DNA of 64,000 nucleotides from UBA1783 sp033808805. Lineage in GTDB: Bacteria > Bacillota_I > Bacilli_A > Erysipelotrichales > Erysipelotrichaceae. The notes beneath the pieces were generated by a model. It did no database searches and was not told the DNA's origin. It saw only the letters and a program-made list of their open reading frames with translations. Each line of letters begins with the position of its first letter. Position 1 is the first letter of the stretch. Positions 34,753-43,117 of the stretch are shown piece by piece. The position numbers were made by a program, and so were the translations under genes. The stretch is from assembly GCA_033808805.1 (NCBI GenBank), contig JAPXMY010000008.1:32753-96752 (forward strand). Direction: 5' to 3'.

Positions 34753-35667
34753 CTAATTAAATGAAATCGTTTTTAAAAACTCTCCATTACCTGTAATCCT
34801 ATAGGTTCCATAATTGGCTGGAACAAGAAAAGTATCACCTTTTTTATAATCAAGGTTTTCAATCATTCCTTCTCCATCTAAGAAGTTAATGATTTGATAA
34901 TCTCCATTAGTATTAAAAACTAATTCATCAGTTACCTTATGATGTTCTACTTCAAAATATTCACATGAACATATCACACCATTGGTGCTTTGTTTTCTGT
35001 CACGATCATCTATAACACTAGGGACTGTCTTAACTACATCCATGGCCTTATCAATATGCAGCTCTCGCAAATTACCAAACTTATCGCGTCGATTAAAGTC
35101 ATACAATCGATAGGTCAGGTTTGAGTTTTGCTGAATTTCACATATTACATTTCCTGCTCCAATAGCATGTATCGTTCCAGCTTCAATCAGAAAATAGTCA
35201 CCTTTTTTTGTTTCAACCTTATTTAAGACTTCAAGAATTGTATTGTTTTCAATTCTTTCTCTTAATTCTTCAGTGGTTACTTCTCTGTTAACTCCATAAT
35301 AAATATATGAACCTTCCAAGTTTTCCATTATATACCACATCTCTGTTTTTCCTATATCCTGCTCGACAATCATGGCATATTCATCATCAGGATGTACCTG
35401 AATACTTAATGATGATCTGGCATCAATATATTTAACCATAATATTCAGATTATTCTTATTGCCTAGGACTTTACTGTTATTTTTCAAATAATCTTTCAAA
35501 TTAATTCCTTTGTGTTTTCCGCTGTCCACTACTGAAACACCATCCTGATGAACTGACAGTTCCCAAGACTCCGCCATGATATCATCGCTGGACTTTCCAT
35601 ATTCTTTTAGGCGCATTCCGCCCCACGGATAGTTTTTTGTTACACCTTTTAATTTAATGATTTCCAT
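34753..35667 (-). CDS. manA: Mannose-6-phosphate isomerase, class I
   Basis: 304-residue zinc enzyme that interconverts mannose-6-phosphate and fructose-6-phosphate. It is the short form common in Bacillota. Zinc ligands lie in LSIQVHPDDEY (glutamine, histidine), GKTEMWYI (glutamate) and EAGTIHAIG (histidine); YRLYDFNRRD is the conserved arginine-containing segment. AGGAAG precedes the ATG. It leads a three-gene isomerase operon with its own promoter, and the mannose-type PTS with nanE is upstream. Confidence 0.95.
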   Translation of the reverse strand: MEIIKLKGVTKNYPWGGMRLKEYGKSSDDIMAESWELSVHQDGVSVVDSGKHKGINLKDYLKNNSKVLGNKNNLNIMVKYIDARSSLSIQVHPDDEYAMIVEQDIGKTEMWYIMENLEGSYIYYGVNREVTTEELRERIENNTILEVLNKVETKKGDYFLIEAGTIHAIGAGNVICEIQQNSNLTYRLYDFNRRDKFGNLRELHIDKAMDVVKTVPSVIDDRDRKQSTNGVICSCEYFEVEHHKVTDELVFNTNGDYQIINFLDGEGMIENLDYKKGDTFLVPANYGTYRITGNGEFLKTISFN

Positions 35668-35708
35668 AATAAACTTCCTATTCTATTTTCCTTTTTTTAT
35701 ACACTATT

Positions 35709-35736
35709 ATTATAAGCCTAATTGTCCTTGTTTCAA
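35709..35736 (-). promoter_or_regulatory. Promoter of the manA operon
   Basis: On the minus strand TTGAAA (complement of 35731-35736) and TATAAT (complement of 35709-35714) are spaced 16 bp. The start codon lies about 40 bp downstream. Confidence 0.65.
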
Positions 35737-35767
35737 TGTCAAATCCATTTTATCTTGTCTGATGAAT

Positions 35768-35794
35768 TTAAAAAATGCTCTAAAAAGAGCATTT
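35768..35794 (-). terminator. Terminator after the YcxB-like gene
   Basis: AAATGCTC (35773-35780) pairs with GAGCATTT (35787-35794); a T run follows on the minus strand. It separates the PTS-nanE transcript from the manA operon. Confidence 0.85.
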
Positions 35795-35819
35795 ACATTA
35801 TGTCTTTAAAAAATACTAT

Positions 35820-36341
35820 TTAATCGGAAGCAGCCAAACCTTCAGCAATCTTTTCATAAATAAATTTGATCAGCTCAGTCTGCTGGTCTTGCTTCCCTAT
35901 TGCTTTATTAGGAATAACAAAAGTCTGGCTTCCACCATAAAATATGATCAGAATGTGCTTTAATGGAATAATATTCTCAACATCTTTATATTCAACAGTT
36001 TTTCCATCAACTATAATATTTTTTTCTTTAAAGTCGACTGTTACCTTCTCAAATTCTTTGATATTCATTTTCTTGACAAAATTGATGTTGATACTGCGAA
36101 ACAGAAAGGCTTTCCATATTTTGTCACTTAAAAACAAAAACCACAGCAACCCAAAAGCTAGCGCTATTACAACATACAGTATATTGGTATAAAGTTTAAA
36201 AAATGTAAATGAGAATAATAGCAGTAAAGGAACAATGACTCTTAACCACCAGCCAGTATTTCTATTCTTTTTTGAATTTGAAATCATGAAACGTAAATAT
36301 TCCAAATAATCTTCTTCTGCCAGTTTAAAAATAATTTTCAT
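35820..36341 (-). CDS. YcxB-like membrane protein
   Basis: 173-residue protein with two adjacent membrane helices (about residues 33-71, WLRVIVPLLLLFSFTFF and ILYVVIALAFGLLWFLF). A C-terminal cytoplasmic YcxB-type domain follows, seen in VTVDFKEKNIIVDG and VEYKDVENIIPLKHILIIF. The general architecture is found widely in Bacillota; no function is established. It is last in the PTS-nanE transcript, just before a terminator. Confidence 0.65.
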   Translation of the reverse strand: MKIIFKLAEEDYLEYLRFMISNSKKNRNTGWWLRVIVPLLLLFSFTFFKLYTNILYVVIALAFGLLWFLFLSDKIWKAFLFRSININFVKKMNIKEFEKVTVDFKEKNIIVDGKTVEYKDVENIIPLKHILIIFYGGSQTFVIPNKAIGKQDQQTELIKFIYEKIAEGLAASD

Positions 36342-36372
36342 AAAAGTACATCCTTTAAAAAGAGAGGGGTTA

Positions 36373-37071
36373 TCAACCCCTGACCTCTTTATTTTTTTCG
36401 ATAAAACGTTTCGTAATCAGATGTGGTCTGCTGATTGCTGAACCGATACAGATCATATCAGCACCAGCTTCAATCAAGTCATCGATATCTTTTATTTCCC
36501 ACACATTTCCTTCAGCGTTGACTGGTAATTTACAATGTTTTTTAATTTCTCTTATCAGTTCAACATCTGGACCATCTAAATGTTTAAACACACCAGATAA
36601 TGTGGTAGCTAAAATATCAACCATTCCAGTTTCTTCGGCAAAAATGCATTCTTCAAGTGTTGCACAGTCTGCCATAATAGCGATATCTGGATATTTTTCT
36701 TTGATTGATTTTAGTAAGTCGTATAATTCTTCTTTACCACGACAATCACGAATTGTACAATCGAGCGCTAAAATATCACAACCAGCCTCGATAACTTCAG
36801 AAGCAGCTTCCAGGGTTGGTGTAATAATGACGTAATTTTCATCCTCGCGGCTAGGATCAATTACCTTATTTAAACCTACAATTGGAAAATCACCTAATTC
36901 ACGAATGGCACGAATATCCTGTGGCCAGCAGGCACGAATAGCCTCAGCTCCACCCATCAGGACACTTGCAGCCATTATTTTCATATTGTCTGCTCCATAT
37001 AATGGAGTGTCTTCATAAGCTTGACAAGAGATGATTAATTTCCCAATTAAATTCTTAACTACCTCTTTCAT
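36373..37071 (-). CDS. nanE: N-acylglucosamine-6-phosphate 2-epimerase
   Basis: 232-residue TIM-barrel enzyme converting ManNAc-6-phosphate to GlcNAc-6-phosphate. Conserved parts are LIISCQAYEDTPLYG at the start, ALDCTIRDCRG, IMADCATLEE (catalytic lysine/aspartate region), LPVNAEGNVWE and GADMICIGSAISRP. It directly follows PTS EIID by 6 bp. The transporter therefore likely imports N-acetylmannosamine or a related amino sugar as its 6-phosphate. No sialate lyase or ManNAc kinase gene is in the window, which fits direct phosphorylation by the PTS. Confidence 0.95.
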   Translation of the reverse strand: MKEVVKNLIGKLIISCQAYEDTPLYGADNMKIMAASVLMGGAEAIRACWPQDIRAIRELGDFPIVGLNKVIDPSREDENYVIITPTLEAASEVIEAGCDILALDCTIRDCRGKEELYDLLKSIKEKYPDIAIMADCATLEECIFAEETGMVDILATTLSGVFKHLDGPDVELIREIKKHCKLPVNAEGNVWEIKDIDDLIEAGADMICIGSAISRPHLITKRFIEKNKEVRG

Positions 37072-37077
37072 TTGATT

Positions 37078-37902
37078 TTAAGGTGCCAAGAATCCTGTGA
37101 AGTAACCTACTATAGCAACAACCAGATACAACATGATAACTTTCATTGCACTCCAGTTTTTCTTAGCCATTAACCAGTAAGTAAGCATTGCGGTAACAAA
37201 GACAGGAAGTTTTGGCCATACACCATTGAGCAGTGCATTCAAGTCAACCAAAGTAACACCATCTCTGACAAATTTGAATCCAATATTTACATTAGCATAA
37301 GCACAAGCGATACATCCTACTACAATTAAACCTACAGTATTTAATGCCGTGATAATATCATCCTTTAAGTCATTTCCTAAGATTAGTTCTGCAGCGTTAG
37401 CTCCCAGTTCACAGCCCTTCTTGAATAAGAACCATGTAACAGGAATCATAACACCCAGGAAGACAACCATATAGAAGATTGCGCCTATTGGAGAACCATC
37501 CTGTGTTAAACCACAGGCAATAGCTAATAGGATAGGAATAAATGTACCTGGTAATAAAGCATCACCAATACCTGCAAATGGACCCATCAATGCTGATTTA
37601 ATAGCTGTGATTAATTCATCCGGTACATCTGCACCAGTAGCTTTTTCCGCTTCCATACCTAATACGATACCAGGAATGATACATCCTAAAAAAGGCTCAG
37701 TATTGAAGAATGGAAGATGTCTTGCCATTAATTCCTGTTGTTTTTCTTTATCGCCCGGATATAAATCTTCACGCAATAAACCAAACATTCTGACTAATGC
37801 AGGAGCCTGCATTGTTTCTGGCTGGTATAATGCCAGGTTGAAACACATCCAGTTGATATAAGCGTTCTTAATCATTTTATTTGTTAATTTAGTCTCAGAC
37901 AT
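37078..37902 (-). CDS. PTS mannose-family EIID
   Basis: 274-residue membrane component. Typical EIID blocks are FNTEPFLGCIIPGIVLGMEAEKA, the MGPFAGIGDALLPGTFIPI turn and a C-terminal hydrophobic pair. The start codon shares one base with the EIIC stop (TAATG), showing translational coupling. Its partners are the EIIC and EIIB genes just upstream, and nanE follows. The sugar is inferred from nanE. Confidence 0.95.
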   Translation of the reverse strand: MSETKLTNKMIKNAYINWMCFNLALYQPETMQAPALVRMFGLLREDLYPGDKEKQQELMARHLPFFNTEPFLGCIIPGIVLGMEAEKATGADVPDELITAIKSALMGPFAGIGDALLPGTFIPILLAIACGLTQDGSPIGAIFYMVVFLGVMIPVTWFLFKKGCELGANAAELILGNDLKDDIITALNTVGLIVVGCIACAYANVNIGFKFVRDGVTLVDLNALLNGVWPKLPVFVTAMLTYWLMAKKNWSAMKVIMLYLVVAIVGYFTGFLAP

Positions 37903-38675
37903 TATACTGCACCACCTTTCTTAGCAGCTCTGCCAATTTGGAATTGCAGTAAAGCAATTACCAGTGCAAATACTAAAACGGTAATCATGTCAGCACCCAG
38001 TGCACCAACAAGAGCGAAACCGAATGTGAAATAAATTAAATCTGTTGGCTTCTTGACCATCAATTTTAATAGAATAGCGAATCCAACTAAACACATTGGA
38101 TTTCCGAAAATTGTCATAATATCGATTAACCACTGTGGTGAATTCTGAACAATCCATTCAATAGCAGACTGTCCATAGTAGATACAGACAAATGTAGGGA
38201 TGAAACGGAATAAGAATTTAACGCCGTTACCCCAGATAGGGACCCAGACAGCTTCTTCCAGTTTACCATCCGCAACCATCTTCTTCTGGATGTTGACAGG
38301 AATCATAGTCATCGCAAAGTTTGGAGTAGCCATGATGTTGGCAACGTTAGCAACTATCAGTGATAATGCTACAGTAGATGCAGCATCCATATTGGCAGCG
38401 ACACCTAGAGGCAATGCTACATAGGTAGCCAGGTTCATGTCCGGTGTGATAGAGCCACCAGGAGTAATTAATCCAATAAAAATCAATTGGATATAAAGTC
38501 CAAGTTCCATAGCCTTAGGAATATTACCGAGAATGATACCGATAAATAAAGCAGAAACCAGTGGACGTCCAATACAATACCAACCAACTAATCCCCCTCC
38601 TAAAAATGGAGTATGAATAAAGGTCAGGTATCCTAGTAACGCAATTAGAATTGCTTGAATTAAAGAAATTTGCAT
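37902..38675 (-). CDS. PTS mannose-family EIIC
   Basis: 257-residue sugar channel with about seven hydrophobic segments. GWYCIGRPLVSALFIGIILGN near the N terminus and the TPGGSITPDMNLATYVALPLG block are standard for sorbose-type EIIC. GAAAGGAG precedes the ATG. It lies 27 bp after the EIIB gene and overlaps the EIID start by one base. Confidence 0.95.
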   Translation of the reverse strand: MQISLIQAILIALLGYLTFIHTPFLGGGLVGWYCIGRPLVSALFIGIILGNIPKAMELGLYIQLIFIGLITPGGSITPDMNLATYVALPLGVAANMDAASTVALSLIVANVANIMATPNFAMTMIPVNIQKKMVADGKLEEAVWVPIWGNGVKFLFRFIPTFVCIYYGQSAIEWIVQNSPQWLIDIMTIFGNPMCLVGFAILLKLMVKKPTDLIYFTFGFALVGALGADMITVLVFALVIALLQFQIGRAAKKGGAV

Positions 38676-38702
38676 TCTAAAATATTTCTCCTTTCTATTA
38701 AA

Positions 38703-39197
38703 TTATGCAAGTTTATTTTTTACATCTTTCCAGTCCAGACGCTGCATGTCTGGAACTGCCTGGAAATAAACTTCAACACCGCGTTCTTCAGCCAGTTCTT
38801 TAAGCACCTTTATTTCTTCTTCTGAAACATAGCAACCATCCATAACGGTTTTACAGCCAGGTCTCATCTGACATGGTCCAACCATGATATGTTTTGGTAA
38901 ATCAGGTATCTTATCAAATAGAACTTTTGCGGTTGTCGGGAAACGGAATACAACCATTGTAGATACATTGTCAACTATTGCTGCCTTAATAGGCTCAATA
39001 CAATTCTCGTGAGTATAGACATTAATCGTCATCCCCGGCATAGCAGCCTTCTCAAAAACCATCTTTAAAATAGAGTTGGTTGCTGTCATGTCATCAACTA
39101 CGATTATGCGACTCAACTTGAAATGTTGAACCAGGCGAACCATACATTGGCCATGAATTAAACGGTCATCGTTTCTAACTAGTGAAATCAAATTCAT
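38703..39197 (-). CDS. PTS mannose-family EIIB
   Basis: 164-residue phosphocarrier with active His15 in NDDRLIHGQ. It is first in the EIIB-EIIC-EIID-nanE transcript, with AAAGGAGAG directly before the ATG. A CcpA-type site lies about 140 bp upstream. No EIIA of the mannose family is encoded nearby, so it must be phosphorylated by an EIIA made elsewhere. Confidence 0.94.
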   Translation of the reverse strand: MNLISLVRNDDRLIHGQCMVRLVQHFKLSRIIVVDDMTATNSILKMVFEKAAMPGMTINVYTHENCIEPIKAAIVDNVSTMVVFRFPTTAKVLFDKIPDLPKHIMVGPCQMRPGCKTVMDGCYVSEEEIKVLKELAEERGVEVYFQAVPDMQRLDWKDVKNKLA

Positions 39198-39333
39198 CTC
39201 TCCTTTCCTGCAATAGCAACTTCACAAAACTAGACATTTCTCACTTTTCAGCCGCGTTTCAAAGTGATACTTAATTAATTATTCTTTAAGAATATCTAAA
39301 TGATAATCCCATTTTACATCTTATCGCTCAATT

Positions 39334-39347
39334 TGTAAACGATTGCA
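39334..39347 (-). promoter_or_regulatory. CcpA (cre) site upstream of the PTS-nanE operon
   Basis: TGTAAACGATTGCA matches the cre consensus TGWAANCGNTNWCA at all but one constrained position (G for W near the end). It lies in the 310-bp gap upstream of EIIB, so glucose-type catabolite repression is expected. The remainder of the gap is A/T-rich, with a weak ATTCTTTAAGAAT dyad near 39280. Confidence 0.65.
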
Positions 39348-39450
39348 GAAAGTTATTTCTGCTTTTTTTCACAAACAGAATAATTTCTATTCTTTTTTTA
39401 AAATGCATTATTTCACTCATTTATATTGAAATATTTTAATGAATCAACAA

Positions 39451-39498
39451 AAAAGATTAGAATCTTTTAGCGAATTCATCAACTGATTCTAATCTTTT
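39451..39498 (-). terminator. Terminator of the GntR gene
   Basis: AAAAGATTAGAATC (39451-39464) pairs with GATTCTAATCTTTT (39485-39498), a perfect 14-bp stem; a T-rich tract follows on the minus strand. Confidence 0.85.
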
Positions 39499-39507
39499 AA
39501 CTGCTTT

Positions 39508-40218
39508 TTATTTTCTGGTTATTTCTACTGTAACAGAATACCAATCCTTATTGAAATATGTTCGACAGTATTCTATGATTTCATACTTGTTATCATAAGC
39601 CACTCTTTTAACATGAAAGGCTGGATATCCCTTTTTTACCTTTAAATGCTGACAGATATTTGCATCATTTACCTCTTTTACAGAGTATGTTTCAGCTACT
39701 GTTTCAACATTTATCATATTGTTTTCCAAAGTTTCATAAAAGGACCTGGTCTTTTTCACTTCCTCTAATTCATCCAGAGAAATCAAGGTCGAAGAAATAT
39801 ATGAGATATGATAAGCTACCGGCTGATTATTTGCCAGTCTAACTCTTTTCAGACAATAAATAGGTGTGGCAGGATCAATGTTTAGAATTTTCGCAATTTC
39901 ATTATCTAAAATCTCATCAATCCCATCTAAAATCATTCCAGTCTCATAACCCTGCTCTTTAAGTTCTTCAGAAAAGGAAATAGAGCTCAGGTTTCTGATA
40001 TATGGTTTTTTAGTCACAAATGTGCCAAGTCCCTGAACTCCATACAGATAACCTTCATTGATTAAATCAGTAAAAGCTTTTCTGACCGTGATAGTTGAAA
40101 CATCATATTTTTTCTTTAATTTTGATTCACTGTCAACTTTATCTCCTGGTTTCAGGATGCCTTCTTTAATGTCTCTAATAATGTCGTTTTTAATAATTTG
40201 AAACTTGCTGATTGTCAT
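39508..40218 (-). CDS. GntR-family (HutC/UTRA) transcriptional regulator
   Basis: 236-residue repressor-type regulator. Residues 1-70 are the winged helix of GntR proteins (YDVSTITVRKAFTDLINEGYL), followed by a UTRA effector domain (about 90-236). The start is the ATG after GAGGGGAAAGC; the in-frame GTG 15 bp upstream is part of the ribosome site region. It lies between two mannose-type PTS loci, and NagR-like UTRA proteins respond to amino-sugar phosphates. It is a good candidate to control one or both. Confidence 0.93.
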   Translation of the reverse strand: MTISKFQIIKNDIIRDIKEGILKPGDKVDSESKLKKKYDVSTITVRKAFTDLINEGYLYGVQGLGTFVTKKPYIRNLSSISFSEELKEQGYETGMILDGIDEILDNEIAKILNIDPATPIYCLKRVRLANNQPVAYHISYISSTLISLDELEEVKKTRSFYETLENNMINVETVAETYSVKEVNDANICQHLKVKKGYPAFHVKRVAYDNKYEIIEYCRTYFNKDWYSVTVEITRK

Positions 40219-40247
40219 ATGCTTTCCCCTCACCCATTACATTATAA

Positions 40248-40931
40248 CTAATAATCTCGCAATTTTTCAGGAGCTTTTTCACAAAGCTCAACTATTTGTT
40301 GATAATTTGTCCTTTCCACCAGTGGTTTTGCCAAATTTAAATACTTTTCAACATCTTTCTGCTCTTTTTTATAATAGGCAATTTTGGCCAGCCTGAAATA
40401 GGTAATCCCCTTTTGAATACCCTTCTGTCGATTTGCCAGCTGTAACAATTTATTTTCTAAAGAAACATCTTTATCAATATAAAGTCTGAAGATTCTATCA
40501 GCTTCCTCTTTTATTTCCCTGTATTTTTCCTTATTATTATTTTCCAGGATTTTATTGATCGCATCTAAGGCCTGTTTTGATTTCTTTTTATTATCAGCTT
40601 TGGCAAAATAGGATAATTTTTTCAGATTGAAATCTAACAATTCACCCTTGTTCAGATGCAGAGCTTCGACTTTTTCAAATTGTTTTTCAATTATATCTGC
40701 ATCATCAAGCATCATATAGCCATCTAAAATAAGGTTTTCTATTGTTCCTGCAGGATAAAGAAGCTTCAATAACTTATTGTTATTTAAAACATTGAGATAA
40801 GTTTTTACATCACTATTAACATATAGAATTTCTTCCAGTTTTAAAGTTGTTTCTCTTCTAAGTCTAGTAAGCTGCAGTATGATAAAAATAATGATAATGC
40901 CTATCAGCAGTATAAATAATTTATTTTCCAT
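40248..40931 (-). CDS. Membrane-anchored helical (TPR-like) protein of unknown function
   Basis: 227-residue protein. Residues 4-24 form one membrane helix (LFILLIGIIIIFIILQL); the rest is a lysine/glutamate-rich helical array with TPR-like spacing (for example ITYFRLAKIAYYKKEQKDVEKYLNLAK). It lies between a PTS EIID gene and the GntR gene. Its start is only about 10 bp after a hairpin that holds the sole AAAGG-like sequence, so translation may be weak or hairpin-controlled. No function is assigned. Confidence 0.65.
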   Translation of the reverse strand: MENKLFILLIGIIIIFIILQLTRLRRETTLKLEEILYVNSDVKTYLNVLNNNKLLKLLYPAGTIENLILDGYMMLDDADIIEKQFEKVEALHLNKGELLDFNLKKLSYFAKADNKKKSKQALDAINKILENNNKEKYREIKEEADRIFRLYIDKDVSLENKLLQLANRQKGIQKGITYFRLAKIAYYKKEQKDVEKYLNLAKPLVERTNYQQIVELCEKAPEKLRDY

Positions 40932-40940
40932 AATTAAATA

Positions 40941-40962
40941 AAAGGACCTTTACAGGTCCTTT
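40941..40962 (-). terminator. Terminator or attenuator after the PTS EIID gene
   Basis: AAAGGACCT (40941-40949) pairs exactly with AGGTCCTTT (40954-40962). On the minus strand TTATTT follows and the next start codon comes 10 bp later, so it may limit expression of the downstream two genes. Confidence 0.75.
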
Positions 40963-40966
40963 TTCA

Positions 40967-41827
40967 TTAAGCGTAAAATCCAGTAGCGTATCCTAAACCG
41001 GTTAATACAACTGCCAATACCAGAATCAAGACCATCAGTTTTAATGGAGACCATTTTTTCTTGGTGTATAGATAATAGACAACCAGGGTCAAACCTAATG
41101 GTAAGATCTTAGGGAAAATTCCATTTAACATATTGTCAGCATTGAAAATTACAACACCTTCAATAATTGTTCCAGATACACTGTCATATAAATCTCTAAC
41201 AATTTGAACTGGTAAAGTCATTGAAACGAAATTAGCTGTTAACGCTCCGGTTACAAGTAGACCTAAAACACCCATAGCATCAGTCAATTTATCTAATTTA
41301 CCTGAAGCCATCATTGATGACATGCCTTCTAAACCTGATTTATATCCCAGTTTGAATAACCACCAGCTGAGGGCACAGGTTCCAAGTGGATAAATAGCCA
41401 TATAGAGAACTGGTCCCAGCCAAGCTACTGATGATTGTGATACTGATAAACAGATTGTCAATAAAATAGGAATTGCTGTTGCTACCCATAAAGAGTCTCC
41501 AATGGCACTGGTAGGGCCAATTAAAGCAACCTTGACTGAACTGATAACTTCTGGTGTACATTCTTTGTTGGCGTTAGCTTCTTCCAAAGCACAGACAATA
41601 CCATTACAGATTGAACCAACCTGTGATTCAGTATTGAATAAGGTAATGTGTCTTAATAAACCTTCAGCTTTTTCTTCTTTTGTGTCATACAATTCATCAA
41701 TAACTGGAGCCATTGCCTGACCAAAAGCCATACCTAACATTGATTCAGCCTGCTGAGAACAGCCATTCCAGAAGAACCAGTTAAAGAATGATTTCTTTAA
41801 AGTCTTTTCACTAATTTTCTTTGCCAT
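40967..41827 (-). CDS. PTS mannose-family EIID
   Basis: 286-residue membrane component with the EIID blocks FFWNGCSQQAESMLGMAFG, FNTESQVGSICNGIVCALEEA and a LIGPTSAIGDSLWVATAIPIL turn. The start at MAKKISEK, one base away from the EIIC stop, is chosen over a start 15 residues earlier within EIIC. Partners EIIC and EIIB lie upstream, with PIG-L and GNAT genes ahead of them. It differs clearly in sequence from the other EIID proteins in the window, so a different sugar is likely. Confidence 0.95.
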   Translation of the reverse strand: MAKKISEKTLKKSFFNWFFWNGCSQQAESMLGMAFGQAMAPVIDELYDTKEEKAEGLLRHITLFNTESQVGSICNGIVCALEEANANKECTPEVISSVKVALIGPTSAIGDSLWVATAIPILLTICLSVSQSSVAWLGPVLYMAIYPLGTCALSWWLFKLGYKSGLEGMSSMMASGKLDKLTDAMGVLGLLVTGALTANFVSMTLPVQIVRDLYDSVSGTIIEGVVIFNADNMLNGIFPKILPLGLTLVVYYLYTKKKWSPLKLMVLILVLAVVLTGLGYATGFYA

Positions 41828-41828
41828 A

Positions 41829-42602
41829 TTAAGCCTCCTTTGTAACTGCAGCAAAGTATAATACTGCCACAATTACCGCAATAACTGCTACTGGCATCAT
41901 TCCTAAACCGAAATATGTAACCAGTACAAATCCTAACAGGAAGATTGCCCAATGGTAGGCCTTCTTAACCAGAAAAGATAAGATGATACCCATACCTAAT
42001 GAAGCCATCATTCCACCGAATACTGATAATGCTGTTGAAACCCAGCCTGGAATTAGACTGGCAAAATCAGCTTGACCACTTGCCGCATTCATTGTTGTTA
42101 AAACAATAACTGCAGGAATGAAACGACATGCAAATCCGATCAGCTGACCACCGATAACGTTAGCAATATGCATTTTATCAGTAGCACCTTCAGATGCATA
42201 TTTGTAAGCGATACGGTTTAAAGGTAAGTTTAAAGCATATGAGATGTTCCACATCATGCCACCAACCAAACCACCGATACCAGCAAACAAGACAGCCAAA
42301 CCAATTAATTCAGTTGTTGGTAAACCTTTACCAAACATGATTGCTCCAGCTGTACCAATGTAGGTAGCATAAGATAAATCCCAGGCCACCGCTCCTCCAG
42401 GAGTAACATTACCCATATACATGATCTGTAACGGGATGCCGACAACCATTGCAGTCTGTACATCACCAAGGATGACACCTACAACAAATGCAGCGACAAG
42501 TGGACGACCCAGACAGTACCATCCAATTGTATTGCCTACGATTGATCCAATAGCACCAAGGTAGACGAACAGTGCAACCAGCACTATTTGTAAAAATGAC
42601 AT
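41829..42602 (-). CDS. PTS mannose-family EIIC
   Basis: 257-residue sugar channel with the N-terminal GWYCLGRPLVAAFVVGVILG segment, VTPGGAVAWDLSYATYIG and about seven hydrophobic stretches. An AGGAGGGAC ribosome site precedes the ATG. It lies between the EIIB and EIID genes in the canonical order. Confidence 0.95.
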   Translation of the reverse strand: MSFLQIVLVALFVYLGAIGSIVGNTIGWYCLGRPLVAAFVVGVILGDVQTAMVVGIPLQIMYMGNVTPGGAVAWDLSYATYIGTAGAIMFGKGLPTTELIGLAVLFAGIGGLVGGMMWNISYALNLPLNRIAYKYASEGATDKMHIANVIGGQLIGFACRFIPAVIVLTTMNAASGQADFASLIPGWVSTALSVFGGMMASLGMGIILSFLVKKAYHWAIFLLGFVLVTYFGLGMMPVAVIAVIVAVLYFAAVTKEA

Positions 42603-42619
42603 ATATTGTCCCTCCTAAT

Positions 42620-43108
42620 TTATATTGATTTTCTAAATGACTCCCACTGTACAGCATTGGTATTTGGCAGCTGTTGGAAAATCACATTAAATCCTTCGTT
42701 ATCCAGTTCAGAAAGTTCTTCAACATCCTGCTCTGATAAGTAGAAGATGCCTGTGGCACCACTTAATTGATGCACTGTATCTTCTCTTTTAGCCATATTG
42801 CCCAGAATTATCATTTCACATTCTTTAATGTGTTCTTTCAGCTGATAGACATGATGTGGAAACTTCACAATCAGCAGACGATTGTTTTCACTGTCCTGGC
42901 TGACAAGCTGTTTGGCTTTGTCTAAAGTTACAACATCAATGTCATAACTTTTGGGCACTGACATCGTGACAATCGTTTTCAACATCGGATTTTTAGCTGT
43001 AAAATCATCAACGCCAATAATTTCCTTAATTGATAAAGTTGGACACCAGGCAACTATTGTCTGACCATGAATCAGTCTATCATCAACACGAATATATAAC
43101 TTACCCAT
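42620..43108 (-). CDS. PTS mannose-family EIIB
   Basis: 162-residue phosphocarrier with active His14 in RVDDRLIHGQ. It follows the PIG-L gene by about 10 bp, so the deacetylase-like protein and the transporter are made together. No cognate EIIA is encoded nearby. Confidence 0.94.
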   Translation of the reverse strand: MGKLYIRVDDRLIHGQTIVAWCPTLSIKEIIGVDDFTAKNPMLKTIVTMSVPKSYDIDVVTLDKAKQLVSQDSENNRLLIVKFPHHVYQLKEHIKECEMIILGNMAKREDTVHQLSGATGIFYLSEQDVEELSELDNEGFNVIFQQLPNTNAVQWESFRKSI

Positions 43109-43117
43109 AAACTTCTC

